This document shows, one piece after another, positions 16,019 to 26,081 of a stretch of 64,000 nucleotides of DNA (within the stretch, counting starts at the first letter, position 1; every line of letters starts with the position of its first letter). Source of the DNA: Bradyrhizobium campsiandrae. GTDB taxonomy: Bacteria > Pseudomonadota > Alphaproteobacteria > Rhizobiales > Xanthobacteraceae. The translations under genes were made by a program, and so were the position numbers. The notes under the pieces are model-generated. The model was not told the DNA's origin. It ran no database searches and saw only the letters and a program-made list of their open reading frames with translations. Location: positions 1-64,000 of the forward strand of contig NZ_JAANIH010000045.1 in NCBI RefSeq assembly GCF_014529705.1, given 5' to 3'.

Positions 16019-18316
16019 TCAGTCCTCGGTCGCGAGATCGGCCTCCGACGGCGTTGCGTCCTTGGAGCGCTGAGCTGCCGATCGCGGCATGAGGGCCTGT
16101 TCGAAATCTCCCTCGCCGGCCGCCGCCGGCGACCAGGGGCGGTTTGCGCCTCGCGCTCTCACCGATTGAACCGCAAAGCCGTCGCCGTGCCGGGTCAGCG
16201 CGAGCGCGCCCTGATGCGCGAGCCGCGGCCGATCGACCACCATGGCGGCGCAATCCGGCGGCGCCGGCCTTGCCGTCACCACCAGCGCGGCGCGGCTGCA
16301 ATCGTCCGCCAGCGCGTCGACGCGCAGCGCCAGCGCAACCATGCGGCCATCGGCAAGCGGCGTCACGCAGCCGGACTCGTCGCACGAGACGCCGTCGCCG
16401 AGCGAGGCAGTGCCGGCATCCCGCGGATCGGCATCCGCCGCGAGCCATTCCTTGAGCTGGAAATTGTCCTTGGCGGTCCTGATCAAGCGAAGCTGCCCGT
16501 CGCTGCCCCGGACCGCGACGCTCTGGCCGTCGCCGGCGATGAGAATGTCGGGCTGGCGAACCGACAGCCCCCAGAGGGTCGCCGCGACGAGCACGAACGC
16601 GCCCGACCAGCGCAGCGGCGTGCGGAGCAGACCCATCAGGATCAGGCCGAGGCTGGCGGCCATCAGCGGCGCGGTGCCGAAGGCGGCGACATGGCCGATC
16701 GCGCCCGGCAGCGCGGCCACCCAGCGCGACACCGCCACCATCCAGTCAATGCCGATCCCCATCAGCCACCAGAATATACCGTCGAGCCCGAAGGGTGCAG
16801 CGAGCAGTCCGAGCAGCCCCGCCGGCATCACCAGCGCCGAGACCACCGGCATCGCGCCGAGATTGGCGAGCACGCCGTAGGGCGTGACGCGGTGGAAATG
16901 GAACGCGGCATAGGGCGTGGTCGCCAGTCCCGCGATCATCGAGGCCATGAACAGCATCGCGATCTCGCGGCCGCCCCACAGCGCGATCCGCGCGGTCGTC
17001 GAATGATCGGGGGATGCGAACAGGTTCGGCATGCCGATCTGCACCAGCGCGACCAGCCCGAGCGTTGCCGCAAACGACATCTGGAAGCTCGGATGCACCA
17101 GCGCTTCCGGCGCGACTGCGAGCACGATCAGCGCGGCCACCGCCAGGGTGCGGAAGGTGATGGCGCGGCGATCGACCATCACCGCGATCAGCACGACGGC
17201 GGTCATGAAGAACGATCTCTGCGTTGCGCCTTCCGCGCCCGAGAGCAGCGGGTAGAACGCGGAGGCCACCAGCGGGGCGGCGGCCGACCATTTCTGGATG
17301 GGAAAGCCGACCGCCAATCCGGGGAGCAGCGCGAGCAGCGCGCGAACCGCGAAGAAGACGACGCCGGCGACGACCGCCATGTGGTAACCCGAGATCGAGA
17401 GCACATGGCCGAGGCCGGAAATGAACATCGCGTCGTTGACCGGCGTCGTGATCGCATCGCGCCGGCCGGTCAAAAGCGCGGTCGCGATCGCGCGGTTGTC
17501 ACCGTCAAGCACGGCGCGGATGCGCCCATCGATGGCATCGCGCAGGCCCTGCATGAAGGCGACATAGCGCAGCTGCAAGCCGCCGGTGTCAGGGGGCGCG
17601 GACGCAGTGATCGCTCCCATTGCAAATCCGGAGGCGCCAATGCCCTGGAAGAACATGTCGCGCGAGAAATCGTAGCTGCCCGGCCGCAACGGCGCGAGCG
17701 GTGGCATCAGCCGCGCCTTCAGCTGGACGAAGCTGCCGACGTCAGGCGCCGTGCCCTTGCGCACCGAGAGGCGGACGCGCTCGAGCTTCACATCGCTGCG
17801 CTGGGCCTCCATCGCGGTGACGCGCAGCACGAAACGGTCGGTGCGTTCGCGGATGTCGCGGGTCTCGACGAAGCCCGACAGCGATACCGAATAGAGCGGC
17901 TTGGCGAGCACCGTGTGCGCGATACGCGCCGTCTTCCAGGTCGCCATGGCAAAACCGGCCGCGACCGCCGCGATCATGATCACAGGCGCAAACAGCCGGC
18001 TCCGCCGCACCAGGACCGCACCGAGCGCAAGCGCCATCGCCGTGGTCGCAACCACCCACAGCACCGGTTCGTGATCAGCGGCGAAATAGAGCGCGATGCC
18101 GCAGCCGAAGGCGATCGGCACCCACGGGAACAACCGCCCGGCGCCCGCCTCGGCCTTGGCCCATTCACGCAGCGTCCCGACGACCGCCGGCCAGACGCCA
18201 AAGCCTGCAGGCGCAAGACCGCCGGCCGAGGCGGATCGGCCCGTCGGCCAGGTTCCTGCAATCGGCCCCCCGGCAATGCCTTGCGAGGCGCCTCGTGGCC
18301 GGCCCGGCTCCGCCAT
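16019..18316 (-). CDS. comEC: ComEC/Rec2-family competence channel protein
   Basis: 765 residues from the ATG at 18316; a GTG at 18325 is an alternative. ComEC forms the inner-membrane channel that imports single-stranded DNA during transformation. An N-terminal membrane block (about 60-130) is followed by the periplasmic OB-like DUF4131 region (about 140-230) and then the Competence domain with the core motif GLGHVLSISGYHMAVVAG and many helices. The C-terminal region carries soluble sequence (DILIAGDGQSVAVRG) and a Cys-containing segment (DGVSCDESGC), but I do not see a complete metallo-beta-lactamase HxHxDH motif, as is usual for alphaproteobacterial members. Whether the host is transformable is unknown. 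Confidence 0.88.
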   Translation of the reverse strand: MAEPGRPRGASQGIAGGPIAGTWPTGRSASAGGLAPAGFGVWPAVVGTLREWAKAEAGAGRLFPWVPIAFGCGIALYFAADHEPVLWVVATTAMALALGAVLVRRSRLFAPVIMIAAVAAGFAMATWKTARIAHTVLAKPLYSVSLSGFVETRDIRERTDRFVLRVTAMEAQRSDVKLERVRLSVRKGTAPDVGSFVQLKARLMPPLAPLRPGSYDFSRDMFFQGIGASGFAMGAITASAPPDTGGLQLRYVAFMQGLRDAIDGRIRAVLDGDNRAIATALLTGRRDAITTPVNDAMFISGLGHVLSISGYHMAVVAGVVFFAVRALLALLPGLAVGFPIQKWSAAAPLVASAFYPLLSGAEGATQRSFFMTAVVLIAVMVDRRAITFRTLAVAALIVLAVAPEALVHPSFQMSFAATLGLVALVQIGMPNLFASPDHSTTARIALWGGREIAMLFMASMIAGLATTPYAAFHFHRVTPYGVLANLGAMPVVSALVMPAGLLGLLAAPFGLDGIFWWLMGIGIDWMVAVSRWVAALPGAIGHVAAFGTAPLMAASLGLILMGLLRTPLRWSGAFVLVAATLWGLSVRQPDILIAGDGQSVAVRGSDGQLRLIRTAKDNFQLKEWLAADADPRDAGTASLGDGVSCDESGCVTPLADGRMVALALRVDALADDCSRAALVVTARPAPPDCAAMVVDRPRLAHQGALALTRHGDGFAVQSVRARGANRPWSPAAAGEGDFEQALMPRSAAQRSKDATPSEADLATED

Positions 18317-18410
18317 TCCCTGCACTCTGCGATACGCGACGGGCGCAGAGGCTACCGGAACGTGCAGCGGTGCGAATAGCGGTACGGATCGGGAACGAAG
18401 CGGAAGAGCC

Positions 18411-18644
18411 CTACTTTTCCTCTTCCATCGTCACGGCAACATCCGCCTTGGCCGACAGCCGGACCTTGTTGCCCTCGACATCGGCGACCAGCCCCTTGTC
18501 GATGAAATGGTGATGCCCCTTGTGGCTGCCCTCACCGCTGTCCTTCCTGGTCAGCTTGATGCGGTTGCCCTCGACCTTGTCGACGGTACCGACATGGACG
18601 CCGTCGGCGCCGATGACTTCCATATGCTCTGCGATGTTCTGCAT
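18411..18644 (-). CDS. DUF2171-like small protein
   Basis: 77 residues from the ATG at 18644 (AGGGATCC upstream). The MQNIAEHMEVIGADGVHVGTVD start and the repeated VEGNRIKLTR / VEGNKVRLSA strands match the small beta-barrel DUF2171 family, related to PRC-barrel-like folds. It is soluble and acidic at the C-terminus. Function unknown. It is downstream of the NTF2-like gene and upstream of comEC on the same strand. Confidence 0.75.
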   Translation of the reverse strand: MQNIAEHMEVIGADGVHVGTVDKVEGNRIKLTRKDSGEGSHKGHHHFIDKGLVADVEGNKVRLSAKADVAVTMEEEK

Positions 18645-18723
18645 GGTGGGATCCCTGGTTGAATACACCTCAACGCGGCGGCGGCACCTTCGTTTCCACC
18701 GCCGGAATAACGATGCCGTGCGC

Positions 18724-19110
18724 TCAGATCAGCGGTGCCTTGGCCGAGGCGTGGTGATTGACGATCTTCCAGTCGCCGTCCTCGCGCATGATGACCCAGC
18801 TCATCTTGACGACGAGATCGGGCCGCTCGCCGGCAAGATCGAAATGGATGGTCGCGCCCATGTTGATGAGGTCAGGCCCCGCCTGCGCCGCCTGCACCTC
18901 GGAGAAAGCCGCGCTCGGCCTGCGCCAGCGCGGCAGGCCGTTGAAATAATCGGCAACGCCGTCCCTGCCCCGATAGAGCCTTGGATTTGAGCCGAAGAAG
19001 AACGCGTTCCTGGCATACAGCGATGACAACGCCGCCGCATCCAGCGTTGCGAAGCCGGCGCACCATTTCGCGATGATGGCGGAAACGATGGCGTCGGCTT
19101 CGCTGCTCAT
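18724..19110 (-). CDS. NTF2-like (SgcJ/DUF4440 type) protein
   Basis: 128 residues. An N-terminal helix pair (ADAIVSAIIAKWCAGFATLDAAALSSLYARNAFFFG) is followed by strands ending in VVKMSWVIMREDGDWKIVNHHAS, the classic end of SnoaL/DUF4440-like cone folds. Such proteins bind small hydrophobic ligands or act as isomerases or hydrolases; no specific substrate can be read. The gene begins 22 bases after glnS on the same strand and may be cotranscribed with it. Confidence 0.78.
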   Translation of the reverse strand: MSSEADAIVSAIIAKWCAGFATLDAAALSSLYARNAFFFGSNPRLYRGRDGVADYFNGLPRWRRPSAAFSEVQAAQAGPDLINMGATIHFDLAGERPDLVVKMSWVIMREDGDWKIVNHHASAKAPLI

Positions 19111-19132
19111 TGCTGCCCTTCAGCCCTTCGCC

Positions 19133-20809
19133 TCAGCCCTTGGCGACTTCCTTCGCGAACGTATCGCGCAGGCCGATGGTGCGCGAAAACACCGGCTTGC
19201 CCGGCGTCGAGTCCTTGTCGCGCACGAAATAGCCCTGGCGCTCAAACTGCATCGGCTCGGTCGAATTGCTCTCCGCAACCGCAGCCTCGATCCTCGCCTC
19301 GGAGAGGATCTCCAGCGAGTTCGGATTAAGATCGGCCGCGAAGTTGGATGCGTCCGGGCTCGGATTGGCAAACAGCTGGTTGTAGATGCGGATCTCAGCG
19401 GGCACCGAATTTGCCGCCGGCAGCCAGTGCATGGTCGCCTTGACCTTGCGGCCGTCGGGCGCGTTGCCGCCCTTGGTCGCGGGCTCGTAGGTGCAGCGCA
19501 GCTCCACCACCTCTCCCTTGTCATTCTTGATCACGCCGGGGCATTTGACGAAATAGGCATAGCGCAGCCGCACCTCGTTGCCCGGCGACAGGCGGAAGAA
19601 CTTCTTGGGCGGGTTCTCCATGAAGTCGTCCTGCTCGATATAGAGCTCGCGGCCGAAGGTGATCTTGCGCGTACCGGCGCTGGGATCATCAGGATGGTTG
19701 ATTGCCTCGAGCTCCTCGCTCTGTCCTTCTGGATAGTTCTCGATCACGACCTTCAGCGGCTTGAGCACCGCCATGCGCCGCTGCGAGGTGCGGTTCAGTT
19801 CCTCGCGGATGCAGAATTCGAGCATGCCGACGTCGACGACGCTGTTGGCCTTGGCAACGCCGATGCGCTTGACGAACTCGCGCAAGGCCGCCGGCGGCAC
19901 GCCGCGGCGGCGCATGCCCGCCATGGTCGGCATGCGCGGATCGTCCCAGCCCGCGACATGGCCGTCGCGGACGAGCTGGGTCAGCACGCGCTTGGACAAG
20001 AGCGTGTAAGTCAAATTGAGCCGCGCCATTTCGTACTGATGCGGCTTGGACGGCACCGGCAGCTTCTCGATGAACCAGTCATAGAGCGGCCGGTGGTCCT
20101 CGAACTCAAGCGTGCAGATCGAGTGGGTGATGCCTTCGATGGCGTCCGACTGGCCGTGGGCATAGTCGTAGCTCGGATAGATGCTCCACTTGGTGCCGGT
20201 GCGCGGGTGGTGCGCGTGCAGGATGCGATACAGCACGGGATCGCGCAGATTGATGTTGCCGGAGGACATGTCGATCTTGGCCCGCAGCACGCGCGCGCCG
20301 TTGGGGAATTCGCCCGCCTTCATGCGACGGAACAGGTCGAGGTTCTCCTCCACACTGCGGTCGCGGAACGGCGAGTTCTTGCCGGGCTCGGTCAGCGTGC
20401 CGCGCGAGAGCCTGATTTCTTCCTGGGACTGGTCGTCGACATAGGCGAGACCGTCGCGGATCAGCTTCTCCGCCCATTCATACAGACGGTCGAAATAGTC
20501 AGAGGCGTAGAACAGGTTCTTGCCCCAGTCGTAGCCGAGCCAATGCACGTCGGCCTGGATGGAATCGATATATTCCTGCTCCTCCTTGACCGGATTGGTG
20601 TCGTCGAAGCGCAGGTGGCAGCGGCCCGGAAACTCCTGGGCGATGCCGAAATTGAGCGCGATCGACTTGGCGTGGCCGATATGCAGGTAGCCGTTCGGCT
20701 CCGGCGGGAACCGGGTCACGATCTCCTTGTACTTGGCCTGATCGAGGTCGGCCTGGATGATGTCACGAATGAAATCGCGCCCAACCTCAGGTGCCACCGG
20801 TTCTGTCAT
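19133..20809 (-). CDS. glnS: Glutaminyl-tRNA synthetase
   Basis: 558 residues, full length for class Ic GlnRS, which charges tRNA-Gln with glutamine. The HIGH-equivalent motif is YLHIGHAKS, the KMSKS-equivalent is LLSKRVL, and RFDDTNP, PSYDYAHGQSDAIEGITHSICTLEFEDHRPLYDW and the C-terminal anticodon-binding beta-barrels are all present. Direct GlnRS is found in only part of the alphaproteobacteria; others form Gln-tRNA through GatCAB. The gene is divergent from gltX across 156 bases, so two related synthetases share a promoter region. Confidence 0.96.
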   Translation of the reverse strand: MTEPVAPEVGRDFIRDIIQADLDQAKYKEIVTRFPPEPNGYLHIGHAKSIALNFGIAQEFPGRCHLRFDDTNPVKEEQEYIDSIQADVHWLGYDWGKNLFYASDYFDRLYEWAEKLIRDGLAYVDDQSQEEIRLSRGTLTEPGKNSPFRDRSVEENLDLFRRMKAGEFPNGARVLRAKIDMSSGNINLRDPVLYRILHAHHPRTGTKWSIYPSYDYAHGQSDAIEGITHSICTLEFEDHRPLYDWFIEKLPVPSKPHQYEMARLNLTYTLLSKRVLTQLVRDGHVAGWDDPRMPTMAGMRRRGVPPAALREFVKRIGVAKANSVVDVGMLEFCIREELNRTSQRRMAVLKPLKVVIENYPEGQSEELEAINHPDDPSAGTRKITFGRELYIEQDDFMENPPKKFFRLSPGNEVRLRYAYFVKCPGVIKNDKGEVVELRCTYEPATKGGNAPDGRKVKATMHWLPAANSVPAEIRIYNQLFANPSPDASNFAADLNPNSLEILSEARIEAAVAESNSTEPMQFERQGYFVRDKDSTPGKPVFSRTIGLRDTFAKEVAKG

Positions 20810-20965
20810 TACGAAAATCCTGTAGGGAAATCAGCGGTCCTTCTGCCAAATTCTCTTGGCTGAGCCAAGGGTTTAAGCAAGGCCTTAAGGCCTCCGCTGC
20901 CGGGCTTTAGTTATGCTCCGGTCCTGCTATATACCACCGCCTCCCATGCATAGGCCCTGCCAAGA

Positions 20966-22393
20966 ATGACCGATTCCGTCGTCACCCGCTTCGCTCCCTC
21001 CCCGACCGGCTTTCTCCATATCGGCGGCGCCCGCACGGCGCTGTTCAACTGGCTCTATGCGAAGAAGCACGGCGGCAAGATGCTGCTGCGGATCGAGGAC
21101 ACCGACCGCGAGCGCTCCACCGAGGCCGCGATCGGCGCGATCCTGGACGGGCTGAAATGGTTGGAGCTCGGCTGGGATGGCGACGTCATCTACCAGTTCA
21201 GCCGCGCCGCCCGCCACCGCGAGGTCGCCGAGCAGCTGCTCGCCGACGGTAAGGCCTACCGCTGCTACGCCACCGCCGAGGAGCTCGCCGCGATGCGCGA
21301 GAAGGCGCGCGCGGAAGGGCGTACCCGCCTCTATGACGGCATGTGGCGCGACCGCGATCCGGCGACGGCGCCTTCCGACGTCAAACCGACCATCCGCCTG
21401 CGCGCGCCTCAGACCGGCGAGACCGTGATCGAGGACCAGGTCCAGGGCCGCGTGGTCTGGCAGAACGAGAACCTCGACGACCTCGTGCTGCTGCGCGGCG
21501 ACGGCAACCCGACCTACATGCTCGCGGTGGTCGTGGACGACCACGACATGGGCGTCACCCACGTCATCCGTGGCGACGACCACCTCATCAACGCCGCCCG
21601 CCAGAAGCAGATCTACGATGCGATGGGCTGGGCGCTGCCGAGCATGTCCCACATTCCGCTGATCCACGGCCCGGACGGCTCAAAACTGTCCAAGCGCCAT
21701 GGCGCTCTCGGCGTCGATGCCTACCGCGCCATGGGATACCTCCCGGCCGCACTGCGCAACTACCTCGTCCGTCTCGGCTGGAGCCATGGCGACCAGGAGA
21801 TCTTCTCGACCGAGGAGATGATCGCCGCATTCGATCTCGCCAATGTCGGCCGCGCCGCCGCCCGCTTCGACTTCGCCAAGCTGGAAAACCTCAACGGCCA
21901 TTACATCCGCCACGCCGACGATCAATCACTCGTGAAGATGTTCGAGGACGTGCTCGACCACGTCGTTCCCGCCCGCGACGAGATTAAGGCCAAGTTAAAC
22001 GACACCACGCGCGCGCAGTTGCTCAAGGCCATGCCGGCCCTGAAGGAGCGCGCCAAGACGCTGATCGAGCTGATCGACGGCGCCTATTTCATCTTTGCCG
22101 ACCGCCCGTTGCAGCTCGATCCCAAGGCCGCGGCCCTGCTGACGCCCGAAAACCGCAAGCTGATCGGTCAGCTTCATTCCGCGCTGGAGAATGTCGAGAG
22201 CTGGAGCGGGGCCACCACGGAAGCTGCGCTGCGCGCTTTCGCCGAGGAAAATAGTCTCAAACTCGGCGCGGTCGCCCAGCCGCTGCGGGCCGCACTGACC
22301 GGCCGCACCACCTCGCCTGGTATATTTGAGGTTTTGGACGTGCTGGGACGCCAGGAAAGCCTGGGGCGGCTTCAGGATCAGGCTACGACATAA
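20966..22393 (+). CDS. gltX: Glutamyl-tRNA synthetase
   Basis: 475 residues. The class I motif HIGG (FLHIGGARTALFNWLYAKK) and the KLSKRHG signature lysine loop are both present, with FRIEDTDRE-like LLRIEDTDRERS and the C-terminal anticodon-binding helical domain. It charges tRNA-Glu. No Cys-rich zinc motif is evident in the acceptor domain. It is divergent from glnS and followed by gltA on the same strand after 146 bases, an order common in bradyrhizobia. Confidence 0.96.
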   Translation: MTDSVVTRFAPSPTGFLHIGGARTALFNWLYAKKHGGKMLLRIEDTDRERSTEAAIGAILDGLKWLELGWDGDVIYQFSRAARHREVAEQLLADGKAYRCYATAEELAAMREKARAEGRTRLYDGMWRDRDPATAPSDVKPTIRLRAPQTGETVIEDQVQGRVVWQNENLDDLVLLRGDGNPTYMLAVVVDDHDMGVTHVIRGDDHLINAARQKQIYDAMGWALPSMSHIPLIHGPDGSKLSKRHGALGVDAYRAMGYLPAALRNYLVRLGWSHGDQEIFSTEEMIAAFDLANVGRAAARFDFAKLENLNGHYIRHADDQSLVKMFEDVLDHVVPARDEIKAKLNDTTRAQLLKAMPALKERAKTLIELIDGAYFIFADRPLQLDPKAAALLTPENRKLIGQLHSALENVESWSGATTEAALRAFAEENSLKLGAVAQPLRAALTGRTTSPGIFEVLDVLGRQESLGRLQDQATT

Positions 22394-22539
22394 GTCGGTC
22401 ATGCGCGCGGTGATCTTGCAGCGCACACAGCAATAATATACCCATCTTCCCGTACATTCTGGAACATCCGGCCTGCCCCATTTTCTGCCTTGGGGGACTC
22501 CGGCTCCGGCCCGTTTCCCCCCACATCGGGGACCTGACG

Positions 22540-23844
<1,305 letters not shown>

Positions 23845-23868
23845 ATCCTGGCCGATACGGTCTTCAAG

Positions 23869-23898
23869 ACGGCGCCATCTCACGATGGCGCCGTTTTT
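23869..23898 (+). terminator. Intrinsic terminator of gltA
   Basis: Perfect 10-bp stem ACGGCGCCAT / ATGGCGCCGT around a CTCACG loop, followed directly by a run of five T. It begins 25 bases after the gltA stop. Confidence 0.9.
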
Positions 23899-23939
23899 GT
23901 TTGGCAAGACCGGGCGAACAGGCAAGCGGGGATGAGCGA

Positions 23940-24641
23940 ATGCGGATCACGAACCCGGTGGATGGATGGTTGCAGGTCGTGGCCTGTTCGCCGTTCCCCG
24001 ACGTGGCCGGAGAGACGGTGCTTGTTCCGCGATGTGTCATTGACGGCGTGATCACTGCAGAGCGTCTCGCCGCGACGGCCGTGCAGTATGGCGGTTACGA
24101 CGTGCCCAAGCCGAAATGGCCGCGCCCGGGGATGATGCTTCCTGTCATCGTCGACCTCGCCGATCCCTCACGGTTCAGGATCGAATGGGATCTGGTGCCG
24201 ACCTTGCAGGAGGCCGCCGAGCAGCTTGTGGAGCAATTGCGCGGCGATGCACAGCCCGGCACACCGCGCCGCCCGTTTCCCCGGGTCTGGCGCGAGGTGG
24301 AACATGCCGCGGCATCGCCTGCGATGGTCAACGGCCTCACACCGCAGCAGACGGAGATCGCGCTCGCCGGCGGCGCTGCGGCGCTCGGTCTGGTCCCGTC
24401 CATGGCGGCTGTCGTGAGCGCATGTGAAGCAGGGCCGAGCAGCGCGCCGGGCGGGACGTGGGACATCACCGTCCAGGTGCACGATCCCAATGGCGGCCCC
24501 GACTGGGAAGCGGTCACGCGCATGTCGTTCAGCAGTTCAAGCCGGCGCGACAGCCGCACGGCTCGGGGCGCCGCGCTGCCGGTTCTGGTCGACCCGGACA
24601 ACCGCAAACGGATCGTCGTCGACGTCGCCCGTCTCGCCTAG
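23940..24641 (+). CDS. Hypothetical protein
   Basis: 233 residues from the ATG at 23940, which follows a GCGGGGATGAG ribosome-like stretch; the frame stays open upstream inside gltA but has no coding meaning there. The N-terminal half reads like a small beta-domain (VDGWLQVVACSPFPDVAGETVLVPRCVIDG and MMLPVIVDLADPSRFRIEWD), and a similar strand recurs at the C-terminus (LPVLVDPDNRKRIVVDVARL), suggesting a duplicated module separated by a Gly/Ala-rich segment. There is no signal peptide. I do not recognise a family. It is isolated between the gltA terminator and the ROK regulator. Confidence 0.6.
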   Translation: MRITNPVDGWLQVVACSPFPDVAGETVLVPRCVIDGVITAERLAATAVQYGGYDVPKPKWPRPGMMLPVIVDLADPSRFRIEWDLVPTLQEAAEQLVEQLRGDAQPGTPRRPFPRVWREVEHAAASPAMVNGLTPQQTEIALAGGAAALGLVPSMAAVVSACEAGPSSAPGGTWDITVQVHDPNGGPDWEAVTRMSFSSSSRRDSRTARGAALPVLVDPDNRKRIVVDVARLA

Positions 24642-24785
24642 GTCATCGACATTCTCGCGCGCGACCGGCTGCAAGCTGGCAAGCTCGAATGCAGATTGGA
24701 TGCGTCACTTCTTGCTGCCGCGCACAACAACAAGTCCATGCATTGCGCCGGCAAGCGCTTGACAGGCGAAACGCTCCGCGCGCAA

Positions 24786-24806
24786 ATTCTTACTCTAAGT
24801 AAGAAT
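24786..24806. promoter_or_regulatory. Perfect palindrome at the start of the ROK regulator gene (candidate operator)
   Basis: ATTCTTACT-CTA-AGTAAGAAT: two perfect 9-base inverted arms around 3 bases. It lies 22 bases after a TTGACA -35-like hexamer (24759-24764) and touches the ATG at 24805. This is the expected position for autorepression. I found no second copy in front of the ABC transporter operon at 25996-26081. Confidence 0.65.
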
Positions 24807-24822
24807 GACGACAGGGATGGAA

Positions 24823-25995
24823 ATGCCGGAGCAGCCGAGAAGTCGGCGGCAGACGCGCGCTGCCATTTTGACTCATCTGCTTCAGTCGGGCGGCTCGTTC
24901 CGGCCGCCGCTGGCAAAGGCCGTGCGCCTGTCGGAAGCGAGCCTGTCGCGGATCCTGTTCGACCTGAAGGCCGAAGGCATGATCGAAGAGATCAGACGCC
25001 CTGCCCCCTATGTCGGCGGTCCGACCGGTCTCGTCTCGCTCGATGGTTCGGTGGCGCTCGGGGCCCTCGAGCTGACCGGACAGTCGCTCAGCGTCGGGGT
25101 CGGCAACTTCACGGGTGAGCTGCGCTACACCGAGCGCGTGCCGCTGCCGGCGAAACTGACGACCGAGTCGGTCGGCCGGGTGTTTCATCAAGCGCTGACA
25201 TTGCTGCGCGACTGGACGCGGCGGCGGCGCATCAGGCTCGCGCAGATCGGCGTCACCATTCCGGGTCTCGGGCGGCTGAGCGTAGCAGGCAATCCGATCA
25301 TTCCCTGTGACGTCGACCGCATCGGCGAGATGTTCCGCGACATGTTTGCGGATGTTCCGGTTGCCGTCACCAATTCGGTGGTGGCGCATGCCACCTTTCA
25401 TCGTTGCCGCACGGACGACTATCCATTCAGCGAGGCGCATCTGTTCGTCTTCGTCGGCCAGGGCGTTGCGGGAACCTGGATGGACGATCCCAGCGAGGAC
25501 GATGCGCTCGAGCCGGTCGAGCTCGGCCATATGGTGTTCGAGGCAGGCGGCCCTCGCTGTCGCTGCGGTCATCATGGCTGCGTCGAAGCCTATACGTCCC
25601 TGCCGGCGCTGGCCGAACTGCTGCGCCTCACCGAAACAGAATTGCTCCAGCTCGGCAGTGACTGGGTGACTGCGATCCCGCTGACGCCACGTGTGCGCCA
25701 AGAGTTGCGCCAGCGGCTGTTCAGGCTTGGCCTCGCCATCGGCAACACGTTGAACGTCAAGCCATGCCGCGGCGTTGTCGTCAGCGGCTGGCCATCGCTG
25801 CTCACCGAAGACGAGCGCAAGGCTGTCGTCGACGGGATCGATGCATGTCTCCTGGGCGGCCGGAAACAGGCCCAGGTGTCGCTCGCCTTCGTGCCGCCCT
25901 CGAACGGCAACGACCCGCGCGCAGCCCTCGCCTTCGCTGCCTTCTGCCTGGCGAGATCCGGCGGCATGCCGTCCGCATCGACGGAGGCCGCCTGA
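24823..25995 (+). CDS. ROK-family transcriptional regulator
   Basis: 390 residues from the ATG at 24823, which has AGGGATGG upstream; the in-frame ATG at 24805 overlaps the palindrome and is an alternative. The N-terminal winged HTH (about 10-60) contains RAAILTHLLQSGG and SEASLSRILFDLKAEGMIEE. The ROK sugar-kinase-like domain follows, with the zinc motif CRCGHHGCVE. The sugar-kinase phosphate and catalytic motifs are degraded (GVTIPGLG; SVGDH-type residues absent), as in regulators such as NagC/XylR rather than kinases. It precedes a carbohydrate ABC operon by 86 bases and probably represses it in the absence of the sugar. Confidence 0.85.
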   Translation: MPEQPRSRRQTRAAILTHLLQSGGSFRPPLAKAVRLSEASLSRILFDLKAEGMIEEIRRPAPYVGGPTGLVSLDGSVALGALELTGQSLSVGVGNFTGELRYTERVPLPAKLTTESVGRVFHQALTLLRDWTRRRRIRLAQIGVTIPGLGRLSVAGNPIIPCDVDRIGEMFRDMFADVPVAVTNSVVAHATFHRCRTDDYPFSEAHLFVFVGQGVAGTWMDDPSEDDALEPVELGHMVFEAGGPRCRCGHHGCVEAYTSLPALAELLRLTETELLQLGSDWVTAIPLTPRVRQELRQRLFRLGLAIGNTLNVKPCRGVVVSGWPSLLTEDERKAVVDGIDACLLGGRKQAQVSLAFVPPSNGNDPRAALAFAAFCLARSGGMPSASTEAA

Positions 25996-26081
25996 CATGA
26001 CCTGAGCCGCGTGCGGCTCGCGCACGCCAACGACAGCGCCAAGAATGGCGCAGACAACGTCACACCCGGGAGGAACCTGCC

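Noticed and set aside
16166..18379. A 737-codon open frame on the + strand
   Set aside because: It is antisense to comEC. The sequence is low-complexity Arg/His/Gln-rich and lacks any recognisable fold.
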